The notes under the pieces: generated by a model
The model's input: only the letters and a program-made list of their open reading frames with translations
The model's database searches: none
What the model was told of the DNA's origin: nothing
Part shown: piece after piece, positions 1 to 9,204 of the stretch
Layout of the letters: every line of letters begins with the position of its first letter
Position numbering within the stretch: position 1 is the first letter of the stretch
Program-made: the position numbers and the translations under genes
Assembly: GCF_018687715.1 (NCBI RefSeq)
Contig: NC_056762.1
Span: forward strand, 22,985,364-23,049,363
Source: Carya illinoinensis
Lineage: Eukaryota; Streptophyta; Magnoliopsida; Fagales; Juglandaceae
Direction of reading: 5' to 3'
Length of the DNA: 64,000 nt

Positions 1-420
1 ATTGTTATCATTGGATTTTATCAATAAGGGTAGTAATTCACGTTTTTTAAAAGTGGTGAATGTTTTTTCAAAGGGTTACATTTGATTTAAGTCTGGTTTA
101 TAAATCTATACCTTCCGATTGGGAATTGCGGGAATTGAGTTCCTAATTGAGTTATCCAATGAATTAAGAATAATTAAAATACCAGATTTGTGCAAGGGAT
201 TCCCGACGCTCTACTGTTTGTTAAATTTGAGTACTTTTTCTGTTAATCACTTTGCTTCACTTGAATTTACATTTAAAATTAATCTTTGTTCTCTATTACT
301 TATTTAATATTTTTTCTTTAGTTTTTTTGTTCCTCTTGCTATTCTTTTAATTTGTCTCCCTGTGGAATCGACACCCCAAAACTGTGCTACAACTACCGCA
401 TTATTCTTTGGGCGTAATCA
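1..420 (+). repeat. 5' LTR (right-hand 420 bp only)
   Basis: This is the direct repeat of 5470-5889. It ends in ...GTAATCA at 420, five bases before the primer-binding site. A 62-codon frame at 119-307 recurs unchanged at 5588-5776 simply because the LTRs are duplicates; it resembles no known protein. Confidence 0.93.
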
Positions 421-425
421 AATTT

Positions 426-443
426 TGGCACCGTTGCCGGGGA
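426..443 (+). other. Primer-binding site, tRNA-Asp type
   Basis: TGGCACCGTTGCCGGGGA lies just inside the 5' LTR. It matches the complement of the 3' end of plant tRNA-Asp at all but one position (A for G at base 5). This is the primer used by the Athila lineage. Confidence 0.85.
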
Positions 444-591
444 GACGGTAGAAGAATTGTGAGATAGTTTTTCTTTTCAACAGTTTGTAAAGGCGGTAAC
501 TTCGTTCCCTATTTTAGCTTGCTTCATTTTTTTTTTATTTTCTTTTTCTTTTTGTAGTTTTTTTTTAGTGTTGGGTTTTTCTGTACCTTGC

Positions 592-1026
592 ATGCACAGG
601 TATAGAGACGCCTTGGGTCGGTTTGCTTGTAGACCTGTGTTAGAGTCAGAGTTTAATTTTTCTGATCATTTGTTTGATAATTCTTCTAATTTTGAGAAAA
701 TGAGTGAACATGAAGATCAACCCACTAGGACTCTTCAGGATTACCTCCACCCTACACGCACAGCCACACCATCATGCATCATGTTTCCAGCTAATATTCG
801 CCAATTGGATTTTAAAACAGGGATGATACAGTTACTCCCTACTTTTCATGGCTTGGAAAATGAAAATCCATATGTGCACATTAGGGAGTTTGAGGAAGTA
901 GCTGCGACTTTTCATAGTCAAAATGCAACTGATGACATTGTGAGACTTAAGTTCTTTCCTTTCTCTTTGAAGGATAGAGCTAAGAGTTGGCTATACTCTT
1001 TGAGACCACGATCTATTGGGTCATAG
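592..1026 (+). CDS. gag: Gag, amino-terminal part, ended by TAG
   Basis: The frame opens at GTG 568, but the first ATG is 592 and gives M-H-R-Y-R-D-A-L-G-R-F, like the start of Athila Gag. The segment coded by about 790-1020 (FPANIRQLDFKTGMIQLLP, then LKFFPFSLKDRAKSWLYSL) is the retrotransposon Gag capsid domain. The frame ends at TAG 1024-1026 inside that domain. Frame 1033-3462 continues in the same phase, so one nonsense codon splits a single ancestral Gag-Pro frame. Either the element is damaged here, or translation passes by read-through or by restarting at ATG 1033, six bases downstream. The sequence cannot decide. Confidence 0.8.
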   Translation: MHRYRDALGRFACRPVLESEFNFSDHLFDNSSNFEKMSEHEDQPTRTLQDYLHPTRTATPSCIMFPANIRQLDFKTGMIQLLPTFHGLENENPYVHIREFEEVAATFHSQNATDDIVRLKFFPFSLKDRAKSWLYSLRPRSIGS

Positions 1027-1032
1027 AATGAG

Positions 1033-3462
1033 ATGACTCAGGTCTTTTTTAATAAATACTTTCCCCAACATAAGACCAATGCTTTAAAAAGACAAATCTC
1101 CACCTTTGTACAAAAGGACAGTGAGACTTTGTATCAGTCTTGGGAGAGATTTAAGGAGCTATTGAGTATGTGTCCTCACCATGGGTATGATAATTGGCGC
1201 TTAGTGAGCTATTTTTATGAGGGACTTACACCTAGAGAGCATCAATTTGTGGAGATGATGTGTAATGGTGAGTTCTTACAAAAAGATCCTGATGAAGCCA
1301 TAGAATACCTCAATGAGCTTGCTGAAAAAGCTCACACTTGGACTGGACCTAGTGCTACTGAGAGCACAAATAGGTCACGACCTGTGACGCCCCCAAATCC
1401 CCACGCCCGAACACGGGGAAATCGAGACGTCCGGATGGTGACACGACCTGCAGGAAACCTAAATGGTGGTGGAATTTACCATCTCAGGGAAGAAGATAAC
1501 CTAAAGGCTAAGGTTGAGATGCTCACTAGGGAGCTAGAAGTGTTGAAGAATAAAGACTTAAAGCCAACACACGTGGCTAATCATGCAGAGTCTTTTGGAC
1601 CATGTTTTGTGTGTGGCGGGGTAGATCACCTTGCCCAAGAGTGTCCCACATTTGCTGAGATGAGAGGGATGTATGAGGAACAATGTAATGCCTTAGGTAT
1701 GTACAAGAAGCCTTTTACACATTTCTCTAATACCTACAATCCTGAGTGGCGTAATCACCCCAATTTTAGTTGGAAATCTGAAAACCAGCCGCCTGCACAA
1801 CCCCCTAGATCATATCCTGCACCATATCATGCACCTTCATCTTCTAGGAGTCCTTTAGAAGACACTTTGCATGCTTTTATTGAGGCACAGAGTAAAACTA
1901 ATCAAAAGTTTGAATCTTTGATTATGCAGGTTGTTGAAGAAAACAAAGAGATAAAGAGTCATATATCCAAGATAATGAGCTCCTTGAGTGTGAATGAGCG
2001 TGGCAAGTTTCCTTCTCAAGCTCAATCCGCACCCCAAGGTCAGCATATGGCACAAAAAAATTTAAAAGAAGTTCATGCCATTATGACAAGAAGTGGTAAG
2101 TCCTTACACATCCCAACAACTGATAAGCAAGAGGATGTTGAAGAGGAACAAAGCAATGATAGCACCGAGTTCCCCAAGGATGCCGAGGTAATCAAGAGTC
2201 CAGTTAAGGTACCATTTCCTCAAGCTTTAAAATCTGGTATGCGAACTTTGGATCCTAGTAATGAAATCTTGGAGAACCTCAGGCAGGTAAAGTTTAACCT
2301 TCCTCTTTTGCATGTTATTAAACAAGTTCCCACTTATGCAAAAGTTCTTAAAGATTTGTGTACAGTTAAGAGGAAGCACCATGTTAAGAAGATAGCATTT
2401 CTGACAGAGCAAGTTAGTGCTCTAATTGAGCAGCGAATTCCTCCTAAGTACAAGGATCCTGGTTGTCCAACCATTGCATGTAATATTGGAAATCATGAGT
2501 TTGGGCAAGCCTTGCTAGATCTAGGAGCTAGTGTTAATTTGATGCCTTATTCCATTTATTTGCAGCTTGGTTTGGGTGAAATTAAGCCTACTTCTGTCGT
2601 GCTTCAGTTGGCTGATCGTTTAGTTAAGAAACCGAGAGGGATAGTTGAGGATGTTTTGATCCAAATTGACAAGTTTTATTATCCTGTTGATTTCTTAATT
2701 TTGGACACTCAATCAGTTGTTGAGTCTAACTCTAAAGTTCCTCTCATATTAGGTAGACCTTTCCTTGCTACGGCTAATGCACTTACAAATTGCAGGAATG
2801 GGTTGATGAAGTTATCTTTTGGAAACATGACCATGGAGGTCAACATTTTCCATATTGAGAAGCAGTCAACAGATGACGAGTGCCACCAAACGTATATGAT
2901 TGATACACTCATAGACAAGGGAGTTCACACAACTCATGATTTTGATGCCCTTGAATATTCCCTTGCGAATTCTGAGTTTAATACATCTGTTAGTGATTCA
3001 TCTGATGTTATTGATATTTGTGTTGTTTTTTATGAAACTCAGGATTATGGCACACAGGTTTGGCAACAGAAATTTGAGGAGTTGCCTAAGAAATGTGGAA
3101 AACAGATTCCTGTAAATATGAAAGCACCAAGAGTTAAATTGAAATCTTTGCCTAAGTCTAAAGTCTATAAGGTTAAAATGAAAGCGTTTCATGATAAAAA
3201 TATTCTTAGGAAGAGGTTTAAACCTAATGACCGAATATGCTTATATGATTTTGGATCTCACAAGCACAAAGGAAAACTTCGGTTTAGGTGGACTGACCCA
3301 TTTCTAGTGAAAAATATTTTTGTAAATGGGGTGGTAGAAATAGAAGATCCTAAGGATGGTCGGATCTTTAAAGTAAATGGTCAACGCCTTAAAATATTAA
3401 TTGATAGGCAAGTTCTAGAAGTGGAAGACATTCCACTTGTGGATCCAGTCTATCAACCTTGA
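1033..3462 (+). CDS. gag-pro: Gag C-terminal part + aspartic protease fused to integrase C-terminus
   Basis: An uninterrupted 809-codon frame. In order: the rest of the Gag capsid domain (residues 1-110), a Pro/Arg-rich linker, a CCHC zinc knuckle CFVCGGVDHLAQEC at 1603-1644, a charged region, and the retropepsin with active site DLGAS at 2518-2532 and its second motif PLILGRPFLATA near 2740-2775. After a short spacer the frame runs into K-A-F-H-D-K and GKLRFRWTDPFLVKNIF, then VNGQRLK (3178-3414), which is the carboxy end of gypsy integrase. Athila polyproteins have about 1000 residues of RT, RNase H and integrase core between these parts, all absent here, yet the frame is kept. The protein should assemble particles and cleave itself but cannot copy or integrate DNA. 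The codons have no other break, unlike the other elements in the window. Confidence 0.88.
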   Translation: MTQVFFNKYFPQHKTNALKRQISTFVQKDSETLYQSWERFKELLSMCPHHGYDNWRLVSYFYEGLTPREHQFVEMMCNGEFLQKDPDEAIEYLNELAEKAHTWTGPSATESTNRSRPVTPPNPHARTRGNRDVRMVTRPAGNLNGGGIYHLREEDNLKAKVEMLTRELEVLKNKDLKPTHVANHAESFGPCFVCGGVDHLAQECPTFAEMRGMYEEQCNALGMYKKPFTHFSNTYNPEWRNHPNFSWKSENQPPAQPPRSYPAPYHAPSSSRSPLEDTLHAFIEAQSKTNQKFESLIMQVVEENKEIKSHISKIMSSLSVNERGKFPSQAQSAPQGQHMAQKNLKEVHAIMTRSGKSLHIPTTDKQEDVEEEQSNDSTEFPKDAEVIKSPVKVPFPQALKSGMRTLDPSNEILENLRQVKFNLPLLHVIKQVPTYAKVLKDLCTVKRKHHVKKIAFLTEQVSALIEQRIPPKYKDPGCPTIACNIGNHEFGQALLDLGASVNLMPYSIYLQLGLGEIKPTSVVLQLADRLVKKPRGIVEDVLIQIDKFYYPVDFLILDTQSVVESNSKVPLILGRPFLATANALTNCRNGLMKLSFGNMTMEVNIFHIEKQSTDDECHQTYMIDTLIDKGVHTTHDFDALEYSLANSEFNTSVSDSSDVIDICVVFYETQDYGTQVWQQKFEELPKKCGKQIPVNMKAPRVKLKSLPKSKVYKVKMKAFHDKNILRKRFKPNDRICLYDFGSHKHKGKLRFRWTDPFLVKNIFVNGVVEIEDPKDGRIFKVNGQRLKILIDRQVLEVEDIPLVDPVYQP

Positions 3463-5162
3463 CCACACCACCAAGGTATGTGTTTCTTTATTTATTTTGT
3501 TTTGCTTTGTTTTGTTTTTGTTTTTTCTTATTTTCTTTCTTTTCCTTTTTGTTTGCTGTTGTTTTCTTTGTTTTTGATTGCAGGATAGTTTCATTTCGTC
3601 ATTTCAGATTACCATCTTTGGTGTTTAGGGAGCTACCCACATCACTCATCAGGTGTATTCTACCATTTTTAGTTACTCCCCATTCAATTTTGATTCTTAA
3701 ACATTGAGGACAATGTTTCATTTAAGTTGGGGGGTGGTGGTGCAAATTCAGTTTTTAAAATGCTTGTTGGAACTCTGTGGCATATTGTCATGTGTCAATT
3801 TTTTTTAATTTGCATCACATGTGCATCATTTTCACATGTGTACTCATTCTCATTCATAGTCATCTTCGTGAATTCACCAAACCCACCAGATCATTTTTTG
3901 CTGAAACATTCACAGAATCCTTAATGCACTTATCCAAGTTTTGTGGTAAGATGATGGTTTGACACATGTAGCTAGAGAACTCTTTTGCTTAAATTTTCAT
4001 GTGAGTTTGGAGAGGATTGAGAGCATACAAATGCAGTAAATTGTGATAAGCGTTCATTGATCTGTTGAATTGGGCACTTCTTTTGAGAATATCATTACAT
4101 GGTTTGCAGTACAATGGTGGATATACTTGGGATATGACGAAGGTCAACTTAGGATTAACATTTGAGCCTTTCAAGCTATCATTTCCATCATAAGACCCCT
4201 AGTAGCCAACTTTGAGCCAATAAAACACTTGTAGCTTTTTCTTTTCATATGCCCATATCATCCATGCCTCTCCACATTGGAGTATAACCTATACACAGAT
4301 TTTCTTACCCTTTTTACTTCCAAGTGTATACTAGGTGTGGAATTTGTATTTTCTTTCTTTAATTTTATCATTTTCAATTAAAAAAAAAAGAAAAGAAGAA
4401 GACGACGGAAAAAAAGAGAAGAGTACAAGTTGCAAAGTGTTCAATTGAGTGAGCTCCAAAAAAAAAAAGTTGGTATAGATGGAAAGAATACAAAAGTGGC
4501 ATGTGTTTGTCCATCAAATTGTTGAAAAAAAAAAGGAAAAAGAAGGAAAAGCATTATTATTTGATGATCTGAAAAGTTGGAGAGTATATTAAGTGAGAAG
4601 TGTGGTCTATTGAGATATTTAATAAAATTCCATTTGTATGTACTTGGAAGTTTTTGAATCCCTTTCATCCTTTTTTTTCATATAACCCCAAAACCAAGCC
4701 ACATTACAACCTTTTGTGTTGACCATTCTGATCCTAAATAAGCTATTGAAAAGATTGATGGAAGTCTCATTTGTTAGTGTTCCTATCATAAGATCAATGT
4801 TTGCTTGTTGCTTGTACATAATTGCCTAATTTTCCATGAGAGTGTATATACACCCATTGTCAACCATAGAGAGAGCCCTTACACGAAACACTATTATACC
4901 CGTGAGTTATGGAGTTGAACATTTTGCTTAAGATGTTCTTGATGTTGCATGTGTCAAGGTTAGTGGTACGATGGTTATGGCTTGGAAAACATACACACAC
5001 TCTGTGGATTGCTATAGGTGGATTGATCTTGATGGGTTATTGGATTCCTTAGATTGTTTTGATACGTGAATCTGGAAAGTGTGACTTGATGGCCTTTATG
5101 TGTGATTTTCTTTGGTCTCTTTCATTGTTTTGACATAAAAATTGCTAGGGACTAGCAATGAG
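3463..5162 (+). other. Noncoding 3' interior of the Athila-like element
   Basis: In Athila elements an env-like gene often occupies this position; here no convincing frame exists. The stretch begins with a T-rich tract (3480-3580). It has a perfect stem AAACATTG/CAATGTTT with a 4-base loop (3699-3718) and a polypurine-tract copy TTAAGTTGGGGGG (3722-3734). Purine-rich runs lie at 4381-4430 and 4527-4552. It ends in GGGACTAGCAATGAG just before the 3' polypurine tract. Confidence 0.7.
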
Positions 5163-5174
5163 TAAGTTGGGGGG
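5163..5174 (+). other. Polypurine tract
   Basis: AAGTTGGGGGG directly precedes the TG that opens the 3' LTR. It would prime plus-strand DNA synthesis. An almost identical copy lies at 3722-3734. Confidence 0.85.
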
Positions 5175-5889
5175 TGTGATGAGTGTGCGAAAGTGCACTC
5201 TATATACCCTATTATTGGACTAAAATGCTAAAATGTGAATAGAAATCATATGAATTAATGTGTATTCTTAAATTGAATTTCTATTTACGTTGGGATACTC
5301 CTAAGCAGTTTTTTTATGTCTAATTTCAGAGTTTATAAAAGAGCAAGTCAAGCCCAGTCAAATTCAAAGGAGGACATTCATGGGGTTTGAGAGCAATTTG
5401 GAAGAAAAGAAAAAGAAAAAAATCACAAAATGAAACCACAAGAAGTCCAAGTCCGAAATTCCTGAGTATATTGTCGTCATTGGATTTTATCAATAGGGGT
5501 AGTAATTCACGTTTTTTAAAAGTGGTGAATGTTTTTTCAAATGGTTACATTTGATTTAAGTCTGGTTTATAAATCTATACCTTCCGATTGGGAATTGCGG
5601 GAATTGAGTTCCTAATTGAGTTATCCAATGAATTAAGAATAATTAAAATACCAGATTTGTGCAAGGGATTCCCGACGCTCTACTGTTTGTTAAATTTGAG
5701 TACTTTTTCTGTTAATCACTTTGCTTCACTTGAATTTACATTTAAAATTAATCTTTGTTCTCTATTACTTATTTAATATTTTTTCTTTAGTTTTTTTGTT
5801 CCTCTTGCTATTTTTTTAATTTGTCTCCCTGTGGAATCGACATCCCAAAGCTGTGCTACAACTACCGCGTTATTCTTTGGGCGTAATCA
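5175..5889 (+). repeat. 3' LTR, complete (715 bp)
   Basis: It runs from TGTGATGAGTGTGCG to GGGCGTAATCA (TG...CA). A TATATA at 5201-5206 is only 27 bases in, so its role as promoter is doubtful. The right flank changes abruptly at 5890 to LINE sequence. Confidence 0.93.
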
Positions 5890-6211
5890 GGGCCATTCCC
5901 TAAGCTCCATCAAGATTGGCCTGGCTAGATGTAGACATCACCTGAGAAGCTGGCAGAAGACAAGTGCAAGTAACCAGACCACTCAAATCAGGCTAAAAAG
6001 TGACATGATCAGACAGCTGCAGGAGTCAAACCAAGGTGACCTTAATGACACCATAAGAGACCTGCAAAGAGAGGTGGATGAAATGCTGGTAGGGGAGGGA
6101 ACCAAATGGAGGCAAAGATCCAAGTAGTTCTGGCTAAAGAAAGGGGATAAGAACTCCAAATACTTCCCCAAGTGTGCATCCCAAAGAAGACAAACCAACA
6201 CCATAAAAGTT

Positions 6212-7342
6212 GTGAAGAATGATAGAAGGGAATGTGCTAGGGAACATGGCAGCATATGCTCTCTCTTCCTTAGTTTCTATCAGGACCTTTTCAAATCTTC
6301 TCACCCGAAAGGAATTGAAGAGGCACTTCAAGGTATGGAGCCTATGGTGACACTAGAGATGAACAGAAATTTACTAGCTGAATGCACGATTGAGGAAGTT
6401 AAAAATGCTGTGTTTGAGATGCAACCTCTGAGTTCCCTAGGTCCTGATGGATTCTCTGCTGGTTTCTATCAAGACAACTGGACTATAGTAGGAGACAAGG
6501 TGTTCTCAGCAGTGAAGGACTTTTTCTCAACCAGGTTAGGAATAGGTGAGGTAAATGATACTTACATTGTTTTAATTCCCAAGAAGAAGTGTCCTGACTT
6601 AGTTACTGAGTATAGGCCTATAAGCCTCAGTAATGTCCTATATAAAATTGTTGCCAAGGTTTTAGCAAACAAGTTAAAAGCCTTTCTGCCATCCATCATT
6701 GCACCAACACAAAGTGCTTTTGTACCAGGCCGTTTGATTTCAGATAATATCATAGTGGCATACAAGGCCATGCACTCAAGGAAATATAGGATGAGGAGCA
6801 AAAAAGAAGGGTATATGGCCTTGAAACTGGACATGAGCAAGGCCTATAACAAAATAGAGTGGGCTTTCTTAGAAGCTGTATTGAGAAAGATGGGATTTGC
6901 AGAAGCATGGACTAAGCTTATTATGAAGTGTGTGACTTCAGTGAGGTACTCTCTTCTCATCAATGGAAAACCTCAAGAAACCTTCCTCCCAACCAGAGGA
7001 CTGAGGCAAGGGGACCCCCTATCCCCTTACCTCTTTATCTTGTGCTCTGAAGTTCTTGGTGGAATGCTTGACAAGGCTAAAGAGAAAAGACTAGTAACTG
7101 GGTTTCCATTTGCCAGGGGCTCTTAATTGGTTAACCACATCTTTTTTGCAGATGATAGCCTGCTCTTCTGCAGAGTCAATGCGCTGGAATGGAGTAGATT
7201 ACTCAAGGTCTTGAACTCATATGAAAATGCATCTGGCCAGAGGTTAAACATGGACAAGATATCAATTTTCTTCAGCAAGAACACCGGTCCAATCAACAAA
7301 CATCCTTTCTGCAGCTCAAGTGAAGGAAGCAAAGGCTTTTGA
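6212..7342 (+). pseudogene. LINE 1 reverse transcriptase fingers and palm
   Basis: RT motifs in order: SSLGPDGFSAGFYQ, YRPISLSNVLYKIVAKVLAN, APTQSAFVPGRLISDN, then LDMSKAYNKIEW (motif A; the usual second Asp of A-Y-D is Asn, while the catalytic first Asp is kept), GLRQGDPLSPYLFIL, and FADD at 7145-7156. A TAA at 7124-7126 lies just before the FADD block and a frameshift follows near 7318. Both breaks exclude a full enzyme. It would have reverse-transcribed its own mRNA at a nicked target. Confidence 0.88.
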
Positions 7343-7438
7343 GAAGTACCTAGGCCTTCCCTCGTATGTGGGAAGGCATAAGTAGCAGCATTCAGGCCCA
7401 TACTGGACTCTATTAGAAACAGGATCTAGAACTGGAAG

Positions 7439-8662
7439 GTGAAGTTCATATCTCAGGCAAGGAAAGAAGTTCTCCTAAAGTCTATTGTCCAAGCCATCCC
7501 AACTTATTGCATAAGCATCTTTAAGCTCCCAAAGGCCATTCTAAAGAACATCAACAAGCTAATGCAACACTTTTGGTGGGGGAGTAAAGATGACAAAATC
7601 AAAACCCAATGGATTCCTTGGAAGAAGCTTGGACAGACAGAAAGTGTAGGGGGGCTGGGGTATAGGGACTTTAATCACTTCAATATAGCCCTCCTAGCAA
7701 AGCAGGGATGGAGAATCATACAACAACCCCACTCCCTTGCAGCCAGAGTTCTAAAAGCAAAGTACTTCTCAATAACTGAATTCATGAGCAGTAAGCATGG
7801 TAGTAATGCCTCATACCTATGGAAGAGCTTTATGGAGGCTAGACCAGTCTTGGAAGAAGGCCTTTTCTGGAGAATAGGAAATGGAGAGTCAATATATATA
7901 GGGAGAGATAAGTGGGTACCCCAACCCACTTCATATCAGGTTCAATCTCCTTTAAGTGATAGGCACTCAAGATGGCAAGTGAGTGAACTGATTGATAAGC
8001 AAGAGAAGACATGGAACAAGTCCATGTTAAGGGAGGTCTTCTAAGAGGAAGAAGCTATGGTAATTAGCAAGATTCCTATAAGCCTGAGTAGCAGCCCTGA
8101 CCAACTAATTTGGAGACTCACAAAGAATGGACTATTCACAGTCAAAAGTGCTTATCATCTTCTAGGGGAGATGGAGGTGTGCTCAAAGGGGCAAGCTTCT
8201 AACATTCTAAGGAACAGTGACTTTTGGCATAGGCTATGGAAGTTAAATGTGCCAAATGCCACTAAAATGTTGCTTTGGAGAGCTTCTCATGAGTCCCTGC
8301 CCACAAACCAGAACCTAAACAAAAGAAGGATAAGGGAGTATGCTATGTGTCCTATCTGCACCAGAGAATTAGAATCAACTACACATGCCTTATGGACGTG
8401 TCCCTCAACTCAAGATACATGGGGTGTCAGCTCGATAAAACTACAAAAAGAGAGAGTGGTCGAGTCTCAATTCTCAAACATAGTATGCCACATGTTTTCA
8501 GTACTGGATGAAAGTGACATGTCTATCTTTGCTTCTATAGCTCACCAACTGTGGAAGAGAAGAAACCTATATGTTTTTAAAGGTAAGTTTGAAGCCCCTA
8601 AGACAACGGTGAAAACTGCCACTCAGATAGCACTAGAGTACAAGGAAGCAAACATCATCTAG
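7439..8662 (+). pseudogene. LINE 1 RT thumb region and zf-RVT domain
   Basis: A frame in the same phase throughout, broken by TAA 8042-8044 and ended by TAG 8660-8662. It contains ARKEVLLKSIVQAIPTYCIS, QHFWWGS, GGLGYRDF, LAKQGWRI and the W-R-I-G-N-G block typical of plant LINEs. Then comes the zinc-binding RT domain with CPIC...H...C (8348-8401). It follows the palm domain after a frameshift between 7342 and 7439. Confidence 0.85.
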
Positions 8663-8719
8663 GGGAGTAAGGTCAAACCAGTAGCTTCATCAGCTCAAAG
8701 CTGGTCAGCCCCTCCTTTG

Positions 8720-9172
8720 CACGTGTTTAAGGCCAATTGGGATTCCTCAGTAGACAAAGTACAATGCAAAGTGGGAGTAGGGTTGGTGATTAGAGATCGT
8801 AATGGTCATGTGGTTGCTACCCTTAGATCTTAAAGGGATCTTTTCCCTGATCCTTTGTTAGCTGAATCCATTGCTGCCCTAAAACCTGTCATCCTATGCA
8901 ACCAACTGGACATGCAGGAAATAATTCTGGAGGGAGACTCTCTCAATGTGGTTCAACTGATCAAGGGTGAAGAGATGAACTGGAATTGCGCAAGAATGAT
9001 CATTCAAGATACCAGAACACTGCTTAAGAAAATGAAAAACTGGTCTGTGATGCATGTATCTAGGAATTTTAACAGTATTGCCCATTGTTTAACTAAGGAT
9101 GCACTTAAACTCTCTGAGGAGAGCATCAGTCTGGAGGGAGTCCCTCCTTGTATCCAACATTTGCTAATCTAA
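8720..9172 (+). pseudogene. LINE 1 RNase H domain
   Basis: Plant LINE type RNase H (RVT_3): F-K-A-N-W-D-S-S-V-D, VGVGLVIRDRNGHVVATL, an in-frame TAA at 8831-8833, then E-S-I-A-A-L, EIILEGDSLNVVQLI and a final Asp/histidine region ending at TAA 9170-9172. It shares phase with the thumb frame. The poly(A) starts 16 bases after the stop. Confidence 0.85.
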
Positions 9173-9204
9173 ATGAATTCCATTTTCAAAAAAAAAAAAA
9201 AAAA

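Larger units (their letters stand above)
1..5889 (+). mobile_element. Non-autonomous Athila-like (Ty3/gypsy) LTR retrotransposon
   Basis: The region 1-420 repeats as 5470-5889 with 8 mismatches and no gaps by eye (about 98% identity), so these are two LTRs of one young insertion. The 5' LTR starts about 294 bases before the window. A primer-binding site follows the 5' LTR and a six-G polypurine tract precedes the 3' LTR. The interior carries a long Gag/protease frame ending in the integrase carboxy region, but there is no RT, RNase H or integrase core. A tRNA-Asp primer site, LTRs starting TGTGATGA and the DLGAS-type protease are Athila traits. Mobility would need enzymes supplied in trans by a complete relative. 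The target duplication cannot be checked because the left flank is outside the window. Confidence 0.9.
5890..9204 (+). mobile_element. LINE 1: 3' part of an L1-type LINE, decayed
   Basis: The segment begins in the linker between endonuclease and RT (W-L-K-K-G-D-K-N-S-K-Y-F near 6130-6165). It continues through RT, thumb, zf-RVT and RNase H domains and ends in A17 at 9188-9204. Several stops and frameshifts make it inactive. No endonuclease is present: either the Athila-like element inserted into this LINE and the 5' part is left of the window, or the copy was truncated. Sequence right of the poly(A) is a different repeat, so the LINE inserted into the giant LTR at 9205-11254. Confidence 0.9.

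Noticed and set aside
5201..5206. TATATA as LTR promoter
   Set aside because: Only 27 bases from the LTR start; cannot be told from background in AT-rich DNA.
5831..6127. 98-codon frame across the 3' LTR and LINE 1
   Set aside because: It begins in the LTR and runs by chance into the LINE linker; only the second half has LINE similarity.
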